In this document: piece after piece, positions 24,122-32,453 of the stretch
Layout of the letters: each line of letters starts with the position of its first letter
Numbering within the stretch: position 1 is the first letter of the stretch
Assembly (NCBI GenBank): GCA_029256325.1
Contig: JAQSYD010000025.1
Location: 1-52,788 of the forward strand
Reading direction: 5' to 3'
DNA: 52,788 bases
Source of the DNA: Clostridia bacterium
GTDB taxonomy: Bacteria > Bacillota > Clostridia > Lutisporales > Lutisporaceae
Made by a program: the position numbers and the translations under genes
Notes under the pieces: model-generated
Seen by the model: only the letters and a program-made list of their open reading frames with translations
Told to the model about the DNA's origin: nothing
Database searches by the model: none

Positions 24122-26110
24122 ATGTTTAGAAAAACTAAGATACGAACTAAGCTTATACTTTCATTCAGTTTCATCATCATAACTGCAATGGTAATTTCCA
24201 GTGTCATATTCTATAATAGCAGTAATAACATGATTTTAGACGATTTTAGTAAAAGTACATTTACCACTGTCCAACAGCAGAACACAATGATTGATGAAGT
24301 GTTAGGCAGCTACAATGAAGCAATACAAATGCTTGCCGCTAATAAGGCTATTAATGAATATGCAGCAGATTTAACAAGAGAGGACTTGCTCCTAGAGATA
24401 TTTGGCAATTATAAGGATGCACATAAGAATATTCAATCGGCATATTTAGGCACACCTGACGGTAAAATGATACTTTATCCGATACAGCAATTGCCAGAAG
24501 GCTATGACCCAAGGGTAAGAAGCTGGTATCAAGATGCAACCAATCTGGATGGACAAATTATTTGGACGGAGCCCTATGTGGATGCTTCACAAGGCAACAT
24601 GATTATTTCAGGTGCTAAAACCATAAATGTAGACGGTAATTTCTTAGGGGTTTTAGCTATTGATATTGATTTAACTAAGCTTTCTGAGACAATCAGAAAT
24701 ACAGTAGTAGGTACAAATGGTCACTTAGTATTGATGGATAAGAATGGTAAGGTAGTTTTGCATAAGGACAAAGAAATGCTTGGAAAAGACCTCAGTGAAG
24801 AAGCTTGGGTAAAAACGATCTTATCACAGGATTCCGATGATTTATTGAATTATAGCTACAATAAAAAACCAAATTACTTAAGCTTTGTAACGAATAAAAG
24901 TACAGGTTGGAAAATATACGGCACGATCGAAGCTTCAGAGATTACCAATAAAAGTGCAAAGGTTAGAGATCAGGTTATTGTGGTAGCAGTAGTTAGTACA
25001 TTTCTCGTAATTGGAATGGGCTTTATCATTTCAACAAGTATATCAAAGCCGATACAGGTTGTTATGAATGCTATGAAAAAAGCCGAGAATGGAGACTTCA
25101 GTTCACATGTAAAGGTTAAGAGCATGGATGAGGTTGGATTATTGGCTCAAAGCTACAATAGCATGCTAGAAAAACTTGTTCCGCTGATTAAAAAAATAAA
25201 TAATATATCTACAACCTTAAATGAGTCAGCAGAGCTATTGGCAGCAACTTCTCAACAGACCTCACATTCAACGAAGGAAGTATCGGAAACTGTACATGAG
25301 ATAGCAAAGGGTGCTTCTGAGCAAGCTGGTGATGCTGAAAAGGGTGCACAGCTGATTAATGGTCTGTCAACAAAGATGGAAGAGGTTGTAAACATATCAT
25401 CTCAGATGAAAACTGCGACACAGACTGCGGATGATTTAAATAAAGATGGTTTGAGCACGATTAAGCTGTTGAGGACAAAGTCAAATGAGAATAGTGAGAT
25501 TGCTTCTAATGTAGGTGATAAGATATACAGCTTAAACAACAAATCAGAAAAAATAGGCAGAATCATCGAAACCATAACAGCGATTTCAGAGCAAACAAAT
25601 CTATTGGCGTTAAATGCAGCAATAGAGGCTGCAAGAGCAGGTGATGCAGGCAGAGGCTTTGCAGTAGTTGCAGAAGAAGTAAGAAAACTGGCTGAGCAAT
25701 CTGCAAATGCGTCAAAGGAAATACAAGCTTTGATCATAGATATACAATCAGAAGCACACAATGCTGCTGATGCCATGGATTTAGTGAAGCAAAGCGTTGT
25801 AGAACAGGACAAGGCAGTTGACAGTACAGAAGAAGTCTTTAATAAAATAGCAGCTTCAATAAATAATATAGTAGAGCAAACATCAACCATTGACTGCGCA
25901 TTAACTGAAATGAACAGAAGCAAGGATGAAGCTGTACAAGCAATTGAGAATATATCTGCTGTATCAGAAGAGACTGCAGCTGCTTCTCAGGAAGTAAGTG
26001 CTGCCACACAAGAAATGGCTGATGGTGTACAGGCTGTAACAGATTCTGCGAAGGAGTTGAATGAAGCAGCTCTTGAGTTGAAGGGTGCAATACAAATATT
26101 CAAGGTATAA
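24122..26110 (+). CDS. Methyl-accepting chemotaxis protein with dCache sensor
   Basis: 662 residues. First membrane segment about 12-34, extracellular dCache-like sensor about 40-275 ([36 protein letters not shown] is a strong match to the membrane-distal pocket), second membrane segment about 280-302, HAMP about 303-355, and signalling domain about 400-655. The kinase-control tip reads [21 protein letters not shown] near 490. A standalone receptor relaying an unknown small-molecule ligand, often an amino acid, to CheA/CheW elsewhere in the genome. ATG 24122 follows AGGAGG. A possible flagellar-type promoter was looked for upstream but is not clear. Confidence 0.95.
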   Translation: MFRKTKIRTKLILSFSFIIITAMVISSVIFYNSSNNMILDDFSKSTFTTVQQQNTMIDEVLGSYNEAIQMLAANKAINEYAADLTREDLLLEIFGNYKDAHKNIQSAYLGTPDGKMILYPIQQLPEGYDPRVRSWYQDATNLDGQIIWTEPYVDASQGNMIISGAKTINVDGNFLGVLAIDIDLTKLSETIRNTVVGTNGHLVLMDKNGKVVLHKDKEMLGKDLSEEAWVKTILSQDSDDLLNYSYNKKPNYLSFVTNKSTGWKIYGTIEASEITNKSAKVRDQVIVVAVVSTFLVIGMGFIISTSISKPIQVVMNAMKKAENGDFSSHVKVKSMDEVGLLAQSYNSMLEKLVPLIKKINNISTTLNESAELLAATSQQTSHSTKEVSETVHEIAKGASEQAGDAEKGAQLINGLSTKMEEVVNISSQMKTATQTADDLNKDGLSTIKLLRTKSNENSEIASNVGDKIYSLNNKSEKIGRIIETITAISEQTNLLALNAAIEAARAGDAGRGFAVVAEEVRKLAEQSANASKEIQALIIDIQSEAHNAADAMDLVKQSVVEQDKAVDSTEEVFNKIAASINNIVEQTSTIDCALTEMNRSKDEAVQAIENISAVSEETAAASQEVSAATQEMADGVQAVTDSAKELNEAALELKGAIQIFKV

Positions 26111-26122
26111 TACTAAAACATC

Positions 26123-26156
26123 AAGCTGCACAATTGTGCAGCTTTTGTATTTTTGT
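26123..26156 (+). terminator. Terminator of the MCP gene
   Basis: AAGCTGCACAA and TTGTGCAGCTT form an exact 22-base palindrome followed by T-rich sequence. Confidence 0.88.
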
Positions 26157-26454
26157 AGGGATAGTATTCTAATAATTATTATTTACATAGTAAAATATCC
26201 TAAAAAAGAATAGGATATAATGTATAGTGAACACTAATTTTTTCAAACCTTTTGCTAAATTCACGCATATAAAAATTTATTGATATTGATACTAAATATG
26301 TTATAATATAGTGGATTAAAATGTTTTCAGAATTGGTAATAATGTTATATGTGAAGACAATAGATTTATAATATAAATTTATTTTTTTACATAGACTAAC
26401 CAATTTTTCATTTTTATTTAGGCAATTATGCAAAAGATAGTTAGGAGGATACCA
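26157..26454. other. Leader region before tig
   Basis: About 300 AT-rich bases without a gene. A promoter-like TTGATA at 26280-26285, 16 bases, TATAAT at 26302-26307 fits tig. The rest shows nothing clear. Confidence 0.6.
26280..26307 (+). promoter_or_regulatory. Candidate promoter of tig-clpP-clpX
   Basis: TTGATA, 16-base spacer, TATAAT; about 150 bases before the tig start, leaving an untranslated leader. Confidence 0.6.
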
Positions 26455-27741
26455 ATGAGTTCAAAACTAGAAAAATTAGAGAATAATAAGGTTGTACTGG
26501 AGATCACAGTTTCAGCTGAAGTGCTTGAGAAGGGCATGGCAAAAGCATATCATAAGAATGTTAGCAAATTTAACATTGATGGTTTTAGAAAAGGTAAAGC
26601 ACCAAGATCTTTTATAGAAAAGGTTTATGGTGAAGGTGTATTCTATGAGGATGCAATAAATGAAGTTTGTCCTGCAGCCTATGATGAGGCTGTTAAGGAG
26701 CACAATCTTGAACCAGTAGATAGACCGGATATTGATATCATTGAAATAGAAGGCGGAAAAGGTTTGGTTTTCAAGGCTGAAGTTACAGTTAAGCCGGAAG
26801 TTACTCTTGGAGAGTACAAGGGAATAGAAGTACCTAAAAAAGAGTATAATGTTACTGACCAAGATATAGAGAAAGAATTAAATACACTTAGAGAAAAAAA
26901 TGCCAGAATCGTAGAGGTTTCAGATAGACCGGTTCAAACCGGAGATACTACAACTATAGATTTCAAAGGCTTTGTAGGTGACGTTCAATTTGAAGGCGGC
27001 ACAGCAGAAGATTATAAGCTTGAAATCGGTTCAGGTCAATTTATTCCTGGCTTTGAAGAGCAATTAGTTGGAGCAGAAATAGGCAAGGAAATCGATGTTA
27101 ATGTATCTTTCCCTGAAGAATACAGAAATGAAGAATTAGCTGGAAAGCCTGCTTTGTTTAAGGTTACAGTTAAGGATATTAAGGAAAAGCAATTGGCTGA
27201 CTTAGATGATGAATTTGCTAAGGATGTAAGTGAATTTGATACTTTAGAAGAGCTTAAGGCAGATATTTCAAAGAAGAGAGAAGAAGAAGGCCAAAAGATG
27301 GCTAAACAGCAATTCGAAGATGAGTTGTTAAAAAAGATTGCAGACAATGCTACTATTGATATACCTGAAGTAATGGTTGATGCTCAAATCAGCTCAATGC
27401 TGAGAGATTTTGACTACCAGCTTCAATATCAAGGTTTAAATCTTGAATCTTATATGAAGTACATGAATACTACCCTTGACCAGCTGAAGGAATCATATAG
27501 AAATATGGCTACTAGCCGAGTAAAGGTACAGCTTGTACTTGAAAAGATAGCAAAGGTTGAAAACATTGAAATCACAGAAGAGGATTTTAATGCGGAGATA
27601 GAAAAAACTGCAAAGCTTTACAATCAAGAACCAGAACAGTTTAAGACTGTTTTAAGAGAAGAAGATGTAGAATATTTAAAAGACGGTATAGAAGTCCAAA
27701 AAACTATAGATTTCTTAGTACAAAACAATATAGCAAAATAA
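26455..27741 (+). CDS. tig: Trigger factor
   Basis: 428 residues, normal length. It is the ribosome-bound chaperone and peptidyl-prolyl isomerase that meets nascent chains. Three domains: ribosome-binding tail with FNIDGFRKGKAPRSFIEKVYGEGVFYEDAI (GFRxGKxP signature near 43), FKBP-type domain about 160-250 (GDTTTIDFKGFVGDVQFEGGTAEDYKLEIGSGQFIPGFEEQLVG), and a helical C-terminal arm. I chose ATG 26455 behind AGGAGG rather than the opening at 26428. It leads tig-clpP-clpX, a standard Clostridial order, with 60 bases to clpP. Confidence 0.97.
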   Translation: MSSKLEKLENNKVVLEITVSAEVLEKGMAKAYHKNVSKFNIDGFRKGKAPRSFIEKVYGEGVFYEDAINEVCPAAYDEAVKEHNLEPVDRPDIDIIEIEGGKGLVFKAEVTVKPEVTLGEYKGIEVPKKEYNVTDQDIEKELNTLREKNARIVEVSDRPVQTGDTTTIDFKGFVGDVQFEGGTAEDYKLEIGSGQFIPGFEEQLVGAEIGKEIDVNVSFPEEYRNEELAGKPALFKVTVKDIKEKQLADLDDEFAKDVSEFDTLEELKADISKKREEEGQKMAKQQFEDELLKKIADNATIDIPEVMVDAQISSMLRDFDYQLQYQGLNLESYMKYMNTTLDQLKESYRNMATSRVKVQLVLEKIAKVENIEITEEDFNAEIEKTAKLYNQEPEQFKTVLREEDVEYLKDGIEVQKTIDFLVQNNIAK

Positions 27742-27801
27742 TAAACGATTTCAAAAAACGGTTTGTGCTTTGTGAGGACTTTTATAATAAGGAGGATAAT
27801 T

Positions 27802-28386
27802 ATGAGTTTAGTACCAATGGTAGTAGAGCAAACCAATAGAGGTGAGCGCTCTTATGACATCTATTCCAGATTATTAAAGGATAGAATAATATTCCTCAGT
27901 GACGAAGTGAATGATGTAACAGCCAGCCTGGTTGTAGCGCAGCTGTTGTTTTTAGAGGCAGAAGACCCAGATAAAGATATAAGTTTGTATATCAACAGCC
28001 CTGGTGGTAGTATAACTTCAGGCATGGCAATATATGATACAATGCAATTTATTAAGCCTGATGTATCAACAATATGCATAGGTATGGCAGCTAGCATGGG
28101 ATCTTTTTTACTTACTGCAGGTGCAGCAGGTAAAAGATTTGCTTTGCCAAACAGTGAAATCATGATACACCAACCTCTAGGAGGAGCCAGAGGTCAAGCA
28201 ACAGACGTAATAATACACGCAGAAAGATTATTAAAAAGCAAAAAGCAGCTAAATAAAATTTTAAGTGAAAGAACTGGCCAACCACTAGAGAAAATCGAAA
28301 AAGACGTTGAAAGAGATTATTTTATGTCAGCAGAGGAGGCTAAGGCTTACGGGTTAATCGATGATATCTTGGCCAAGAGAGGATAG
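27802..28386 (+). CDS. clpP: ATP-dependent Clp protease proteolytic subunit
   Basis: 194 residues. ClpP forms the 14-subunit chamber that degrades proteins unfolded by ClpX or ClpC. The catalytic triad is in place: Ser98 in GMAASMGS, His123 in MIHQP, and the Asp in [18 protein letters not shown]. The N-terminus [31 protein letters not shown] is typical of processed ClpP. ATG 27802 behind AAGGAGG is preferred over the earlier opening at 27763. Twelve bases separate it from clpX. Confidence 0.98.
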   Translation: MSLVPMVVEQTNRGERSYDIYSRLLKDRIIFLSDEVNDVTASLVVAQLLFLEAEDPDKDISLYINSPGGSITSGMAIYDTMQFIKPDVSTICIGMAASMGSFLLTAGAAGKRFALPNSEIMIHQPLGGARGQATDVIIHAERLLKSKKQLNKILSERTGQPLEKIEKDVERDYFMSAEEAKAYGLIDDILAKRG

Positions 28387-28398
28387 CGAGGTGAAATA

Positions 28399-29643
28399 AT
28401 GGCAAAGTTTGAAGAGAAAAAGCAGCTTAAGTGTTCCTTTTGCGGAAAAAATCAGGAGCAGGTTAGAAGATTAATTGCAGGTCCGGGAGTATATATATGT
28501 GATGAGTGTATCGAATTATGTCAGGAAATAATAGATGAAGAATTCGATGAGGAAATAGATGTGGAGCTGGAGGATATCCCAAAGCCAGCGCAAATAAAAG
28601 AATTCCTTGATCAATACGTTATAGGCCAAGATCCAGCCAAGAAATCCATGGCAGTAGCTGTATACAATCATTACAAAAGAATAAACTCTGATTACAAGGT
28701 TGATGACGTTGAACTGCAAAAAAGTAACATAGTACTGTTAGGTCCTACTGGCTCCGGAAAAACACTGCTTGCTCAGACCTTAGCCAGAATTCTAAATGTG
28801 CCATTTGCTATTGCAGACGCCACATCTCTGACAGAAGCCGGTTACGTAGGCGAAGAAGCTCAACGAGGAATTGTCTATATAGACGAAATTGATAAGATTG
28901 CAAGAAAGTCAGAAAACCCTTCCATAACTAGAGATGTTTCAGGTGAAGGTGTTCAACAAGCACTGCTGAAAATTCTTGAGGGTACTGTTGCCAGCGTGCC
29001 GCCTCAAGGAGGCAGAAAGCACCCACATCAGGAATTTATACAAATAGATACAACAAATATATTGTTTATTTGTGGTGGAGCCTTCGATGGAATTGATAAA
29101 CTGATCATGAACCGAACAGGCAAAAAATCTTTAGGCTTTACAGCAGATGTTCAATCCAAGGAACAGCAAAATATCGGAGAAATTCTGAAGAAGATCATGC
29201 CGGAGGACTTGTTGAAGTTTGGATTGATACCGGAGTTTGTAGGAAGACTTCCAATTGTTGTTACATTGAATGCTTTGGATAAGGATGCCTTAAAGCAGAT
29301 CCTTACTCAACCAAAGAATGCTTTGGTTAAGCAATATCAGAAGCTGCTGGAAATGGATAATGTAGATCTGATTTTTGAAGAAGAAGCAATTGGAGAAATT
29401 GCACAGAAGGCTTTAGATAGAAAAACAGGTGCCAGAGGCTTAAGAGCAATATTTGAAGAGATCATGACGAATGTAATGTATGATATCCCATCCAGAGAAG
29501 ATGTGGATAAGTGCATCATTAAGAAAGAAACTGTCATTGAAAAACTGGAACCTGAACTAGTTCTTTTAGAGCCTGGAACTAAAAAGCCGGCAAAAAAGCC
29601 TACAAGAAAAAGTCAAAAAACAAAACGAGGTACAGCCTCTTAA
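28399..29643 (+). CDS. clpX: Clp protease ATP-binding subunit ClpX with internal deletion
   Basis: 414 residues. ClpX unfolds tagged substrates and feeds ClpP. Present: the four-Cys zinc finger (C12, C15, C34, C37), Walker A GPTGSGKT (115-122), pore-1 loop GYVG (148-151), Walker B VYIDEID, the RKH loop [10 protein letters not shown], the ClpP-binding LGF loop (SLGFTADV), and sensor 2 (TGARGLRAI). Missing: directly after GYVGE the protein continues [13 protein letters not shown], while other ClpX proteins have about 18-19 extra residues here (a DVENILL...YDVE helix). The loss is in frame. It follows clpP after 12 bases and has a terminator shared with the convergent regulator. Confidence 0.93.
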   Translation: MAKFEEKKQLKCSFCGKNQEQVRRLIAGPGVYICDECIELCQEIIDEEFDEEIDVELEDIPKPAQIKEFLDQYVIGQDPAKKSMAVAVYNHYKRINSDYKVDDVELQKSNIVLLGPTGSGKTLLAQTLARILNVPFAIADATSLTEAGYVGEEAQRGIVYIDEIDKIARKSENPSITRDVSGEGVQQALLKILEGTVASVPPQGGRKHPHQEFIQIDTTNILFICGGAFDGIDKLIMNRTGKKSLGFTADVQSKEQQNIGEILKKIMPEDLLKFGLIPEFVGRLPIVVTLNALDKDALKQILTQPKNALVKQYQKLLEMDNVDLIFEEEAIGEIAQKALDRKTGARGLRAIFEEIMTNVMYDIPSREDVDKCIIKKETVIEKLEPELVLLEPGTKKPAKKPTRKSQKTKRGTAS

Positions 29644-29648
29644 ATGAA

Positions 29649-29682
29649 AAAAACCTGGTTGAGTAATCAACCAGGTTTTTAT
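29649..29682. terminator. Bidirectional terminator between clpX and the HTH-TPR gene
   Basis: AAACCTGGTTGA and TCAACCAGGTTT form a 12-bp stem around GTAA with T runs on both sides; both genes end here. Confidence 0.95.
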
Positions 29683-29692
29683 ATGATAATTA

Positions 29693-31000
29693 TTATTCAA
29701 AACTAATATTCCTTGTTGCTTTGTGGGGTAATGCATTGGCTTTATCTAAATATTTGTATGCCTTCTCCCATTCATTGTTATGCTTGCATATTTTGCTTAA
29801 GCCTGTGTATGTATATGAAATGAATTCTAAATGCTCAGGATTTTTTGCCAATCCTTCTGCCTCAGTAAAAAGCTTAGAAGCATCCTCAATATTTTTATTT
29901 TCTAACTGGCAAACACCTTTAATGGATAATAGATCAGGCTTATTATCATTGTCATCATTTAAGTCTTTAATAACATCATTTAGAAGTCTATCGAAATGAT
30001 CAGATCGATGATCAGCTAAAAACATAGTCTTAACGATTTCTGCATTTGAGTTAAGTGCTTTGGCAGTTTTCTCGGTATATTCAAAATACTTTTTAGCCAT
30101 ATCCAGATATTTGATTGAATTTTCATAGTCTCTCGATAATCTATAATATATTCCAAGATTGATATAGCATGCGTATTTGTTTGCTTCATCATCACTAAAC
30201 TGGAAATACTCAATGGCTTTCAAAGTGCATAGTATAGCTTGCTTATAATTGAAGGTATACCTATATGCAGCAGAAAGCAGCATGTTGAATGCACCAAAGT
30301 TATGGAATATCTTATACTTTTTGGAGTACTTGAGGTTGTCATTTATAAAATCTATGATCGCTGTGTATTTTTTTTGTTTCAAATAAATCAAGGAAAGATT
30401 ATAAGCGATATTAAGCTTATGTATTACGTTATCTAGATTTACATTTGTTATAAGATTATTTGCCTTTGTAAGATAATATTCAGCTTGCTCAGAATTACTT
30501 TCATCGTCAAATATAACACCTAAATAGTTATATGACTTGCTTAGATAGGATGTATGATCAGTTTGCTCTAAATATCTAATTGATTCCATCAGCATTTGCT
30601 TTGCTTTTGGCTTGTCCGATTTGTAATAAGCAATCCCTAAAAGCGTATATACCCTGCCTAAAAGATCGCCCATTGTATGATCTTCCAATCCGTTGATACT
30701 ACTTAGAAAGCTCTCAATCTCAATTATTACTTTGTCATTTTCACCTGAATCCAATAATGACTCTGCCTTTGTAACCAATCTCTGGCATTTGTGCATTGAG
30801 AAGTCATCATTTGATAAAAAGTATGACATAGGTACGCTTAATCTTTGTGCAATAAACTCCAGCGTGGATATTGAAGGATTATTAATACCATTTTCTATTA
30901 GACTCAACTGATTTCTTGTTATTCTATCCTCTACTAATTCAGCTTGAGTCAAGCCCTTTTCTTTTCTAATGGCCTTTATTTTCTGGCCTAGAGTAAGCAT
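29693..31000 (-). CDS. HTH-TPR transcription regulator of the RRNPP general type
   Basis: 435 residues. The first about 65 are an XRE/Cro helix-turn-helix (LGQKIKAIRKEKGLTQAELVEDRITRNQLSLIENGINNPSISTLEFIAQRLSVPMSYF); the rest is a chain of tetratricopeptide-like helix pairs (for example AYYKSDKPKAKQMLMESIRYLEQT, AKKYFEYTEKTAKALNSNAEIV) to the C-terminus. In PlcR, NprR and relatives this layout binds small imported peptides and switches DNA binding; NprR is of similar length. The ATG at 31000 follows GGGGGTGA. It is divergent from the repeat-peptide gene, 216 bases away, making that peptide the obvious ligand candidate. Confidence 0.88.
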   Translation of the reverse strand: MLTLGQKIKAIRKEKGLTQAELVEDRITRNQLSLIENGINNPSISTLEFIAQRLSVPMSYFLSNDDFSMHKCQRLVTKAESLLDSGENDKVIIEIESFLSSINGLEDHTMGDLLGRVYTLLGIAYYKSDKPKAKQMLMESIRYLEQTDHTSYLSKSYNYLGVIFDDESNSEQAEYYLTKANNLITNVNLDNVIHKLNIAYNLSLIYLKQKKYTAIIDFINDNLKYSKKYKIFHNFGAFNMLLSAAYRYTFNYKQAILCTLKAIEYFQFSDDEANKYACYINLGIYYRLSRDYENSIKYLDMAKKYFEYTEKTAKALNSNAEIVKTMFLADHRSDHFDRLLNDVIKDLNDDNDNKPDLLSIKGVCQLENKNIEDASKLFTEAEGLAKNPEHLEFISYTYTGLSKICKHNNEWEKAYKYLDKANALPHKATRNISFE

Positions 31001-31059
31001 ATAATATCACCCCCGTGTTATTATGTAATGGCAATATTATACCATATATCATTTGATAG

Positions 31060-31069
31060 TTGTATACAA
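31060..31069. promoter_or_regulatory. Palindrome TTGTATACAA, candidate operator
   Basis: A perfect 10-base palindrome lies between the divergent regulator and peptide genes, about 19 bases upstream of the regulator's -10 (TATAAT on the minus strand, 31036-31041). The location suits autoregulation; a single short palindrome is weak evidence alone. Confidence 0.45.
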
Positions 31070-31130
31070 TATTGTTATTCAAATCAGCTATCTTCCATAA
31101 ATGATAAAATTTACAAAATATGAAATATAT

Positions 31131-31171
31131 TTGACAATATAGTAATTATTAGTTAATGTAATTAATATAAT
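31131..31171 (+). promoter_or_regulatory. Promoter region of the repeat-peptide gene
   Basis: A consensus TTGACA at 31131-31136; 17 bases on is TAATGT and, further, TATAAT at 31166-31171. Which -10 is used is unclear. Confidence 0.55.
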
Positions 31172-31216
31172 ATAGTAGATGCTTTGTCCCAAATATAAAT
31201 AAGGAGGAAGAGATTT

Positions 31217-31501
31217 ATGAAAAAACTGTTTGTCCTTTTACTAGTAGGTATTCTTTGTATTACAACTCTGGCAGGAGTGTCAGGAACATTGGCTTACATT
31301 GAACTCCCCGGACCTATCGTGGATGGGGTAAAGGCAGGGTATTTAGCTTACATTGAACTTCCCGGACCTATCGTGGATGGGATAAAGGCAGACTACATAG
31401 GCTACATTGAACTTCCCGGTCCTATTGTGGATGGGGTAAAAGCAAACTACATAGCATACATTGAACTTCCTGGTCCTATCGTGGATGGGATAAAAGCATA
31501 G
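31217..31501 (+). CDS. Secreted precursor with four tandem peptide repeats (candidate signalling peptide)
   Basis: 94 residues: a signal peptide (MKKLFVLLLVGILCITTLAG, to about residue 24), then four 18-residue units at 25-42, 43-60, 61-78 and 79-94. Each contains the invariant core YIELPGPIVDG followed by VKA or IKA alternately. Within the 33-base core, four nucleotide positions vary between copies and all are silent, while the linker residues (GY, DY, NY; LA, LA, IG, IA) change. This is what selection to keep a released peptide would leave. ATG 31217 follows AAGGAGGAAG. Divergent from the HTH-TPR regulator and followed by a terminator. It might be a pheromone precursor; a repeat-type antimicrobial or RiPP precursor is the alternative, but no modification enzyme is nearby. 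Confidence 0.9.
   Translation: MKKLFVLLLVGILCITTLAGVSGTLAYIELPGPIVDGVKAGYLAYIELPGPIVDGIKADYIGYIELPGPIVDGVKANYIAYIELPGPIVDGIKA
31289..31498 (+). repeat. Four 54-bp tandem repeats in the peptide gene
   Basis: Units at 31289-31342, 31343-31396, 31397-31450 and 31451-31498 (the last lacks the final two codons). The V/I/V/I alternation after the core suggests that a two-unit block was duplicated. Confidence 0.95.
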
Positions 31502-31540
31502 AAAAGGAAACAGAATGCAGAACCAATCATTATGATATTG

Positions 31541-31580
31541 AAGCAGTGTTATACCTATGTATAATACTGCTTTTTTTTCC
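31541..31580 (+). terminator. Terminator after the repeat-peptide gene
   Basis: AAGCAGTGTTATAC pairs with GTATAATACTGCTT (one G-T pair) around a short loop, followed by eight Ts. It separates the peptide from the membrane-protein genes and would make the peptide the most abundant transcript. Confidence 0.92.
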
Positions 31581-31619
31581 TTTCAGTGATATAATATTAT
31601 TAATAGGTGGTGGAATAAT

Positions 31620-31994
31620 ATGGAACGAGTTAAGTGTCAGCCTAATCGTAAAAAAACAATAATAACTATTTTAGTTTTTACAATCGGTACTGCTGCTGTT
31701 ATAGCCGGGTTCCTGATTTACAAAGGAAATTTCAATAAATTAGTATACTCTAATTGGCTTTTTTATTCATCTATGGCCTATATTGCTATAGGAGGCCTAG
31801 CTTCTTTAGGCTCGTATATGTCTGTAAATAATTTTTCTCATAAATATGCCAGCACAGTTATGACAGCTAACTACGAAGAGAGAAAAAAAGTAGATAATTT
31901 ATATATGAATATAAGTAATAGATTTAATATACAAATGATAACAATAGGGTTACTGCTCATTCTATTATCAGTTGTGGCAAATAATGTTCTATGA
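31620..31994 (+). CDS. Small membrane protein A of the peptide locus
   Basis: 124 residues with three membrane segments (about 14-34, 42-65, 100-122). A short motif NFNKLVYSNWLFYSSMAYIAIGG links segments one and two; the same pattern occurs in the next gene (SFNNENVSNWFFYIAILYILLA), so the two are paralogues. The SNxLFY pattern resembles DUF3899-type proteins, but I am not sure. The function is unknown: peptide export, processing, immunity or sensing are possible from the context. ATG 31620 follows AGGTGGTGG, with TATAAT at 31590 a likely -10 after the terminator. Confidence 0.75.
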   Translation: MERVKCQPNRKKTIITILVFTIGTAAVIAGFLIYKGNFNKLVYSNWLFYSSMAYIAIGGLASLGSYMSVNNFSHKYASTVMTANYEERKKVDNLYMNISNRFNIQMITIGLLLILLSVVANNVL

Positions 31995-32009
31995 AGATAG
32001 GATAAGGAA

Positions 32010-32393
32010 GTGATTCAATTGAGGCATCATAATATGAAAGCTGTAATCGTCAAATCTGCTATTTGGGTAATTCTTATTGTTAGTGTTACTGCTGTGCTCC
32101 TATGTGGTATACTTGCATATAAATCCAGCTTTAACAATGAGAATGTTTCCAACTGGTTTTTTTATATTGCCATACTATATATTTTATTGGCAGTAACACC
32201 GGTCTATACGGTATTAACTTCAAGTAATGATATATCTTATAGATATGGAGAGCATATGGTCAGAGGAAGTATGGACATATCAAGCAGGGTCAATGACATA
32301 ACACAAGCCAACAAGTTTAGATTTACAATAATCATGTTTGTAAGCGCTGTCATTTTAATGGCTTTATCAGCAATTTCGAATAAGGTATTATAG
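32010..32393 (+). CDS. Small membrane protein B of the peptide locus (paralogue of A)
   Basis: 127 residues with three membrane segments (about 13-35, 46-67, 104-123). It shares the loop-plus-segment pattern with gene A (YKSSFNNENVSNWFFY) and ends with a similar hydrophobic tail (LSAISNKVL against LSVVANNVL). The gap to gene A is 15 bases. I take the start at 32010, but the sequence starts MIQLRHHNMKAVIVKS and ATG 32034 (MKAVIVKS) is an alternative; GAAGTGATTC lies upstream of the first. Function unknown. Confidence 0.7.
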   Translation: MIQLRHHNMKAVIVKSAIWVILIVSVTAVLLCGILAYKSSFNNENVSNWFFYIAILYILLAVTPVYTVLTSSNDISYRYGEHMVRGSMDISSRVNDITQANKFRFTIIMFVSAVILMALSAISNKVL

Positions 32394-32453
32394 ACGAGTA
32401 TGAAATGTGCAACTGCTTTTTATAGTTAATTTTCAAAGTCTGGAGGATATGTC

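Noticed and set aside
25402-25923. Minus-strand open frame of 173 codons inside the MCP gene
   Set aside because: It is the antisense shadow of the signalling domain, rich in Ser, Ala and Leu as such shadows are, with no ribosome binding site seen.
31217-31501. Repeat protein as a CRISPR-like or simple coding repeat without function
   Set aside because: The units are in frame, have a signal peptide and ribosome binding site, and the protein core is conserved while the DNA changes; there are no spacers.
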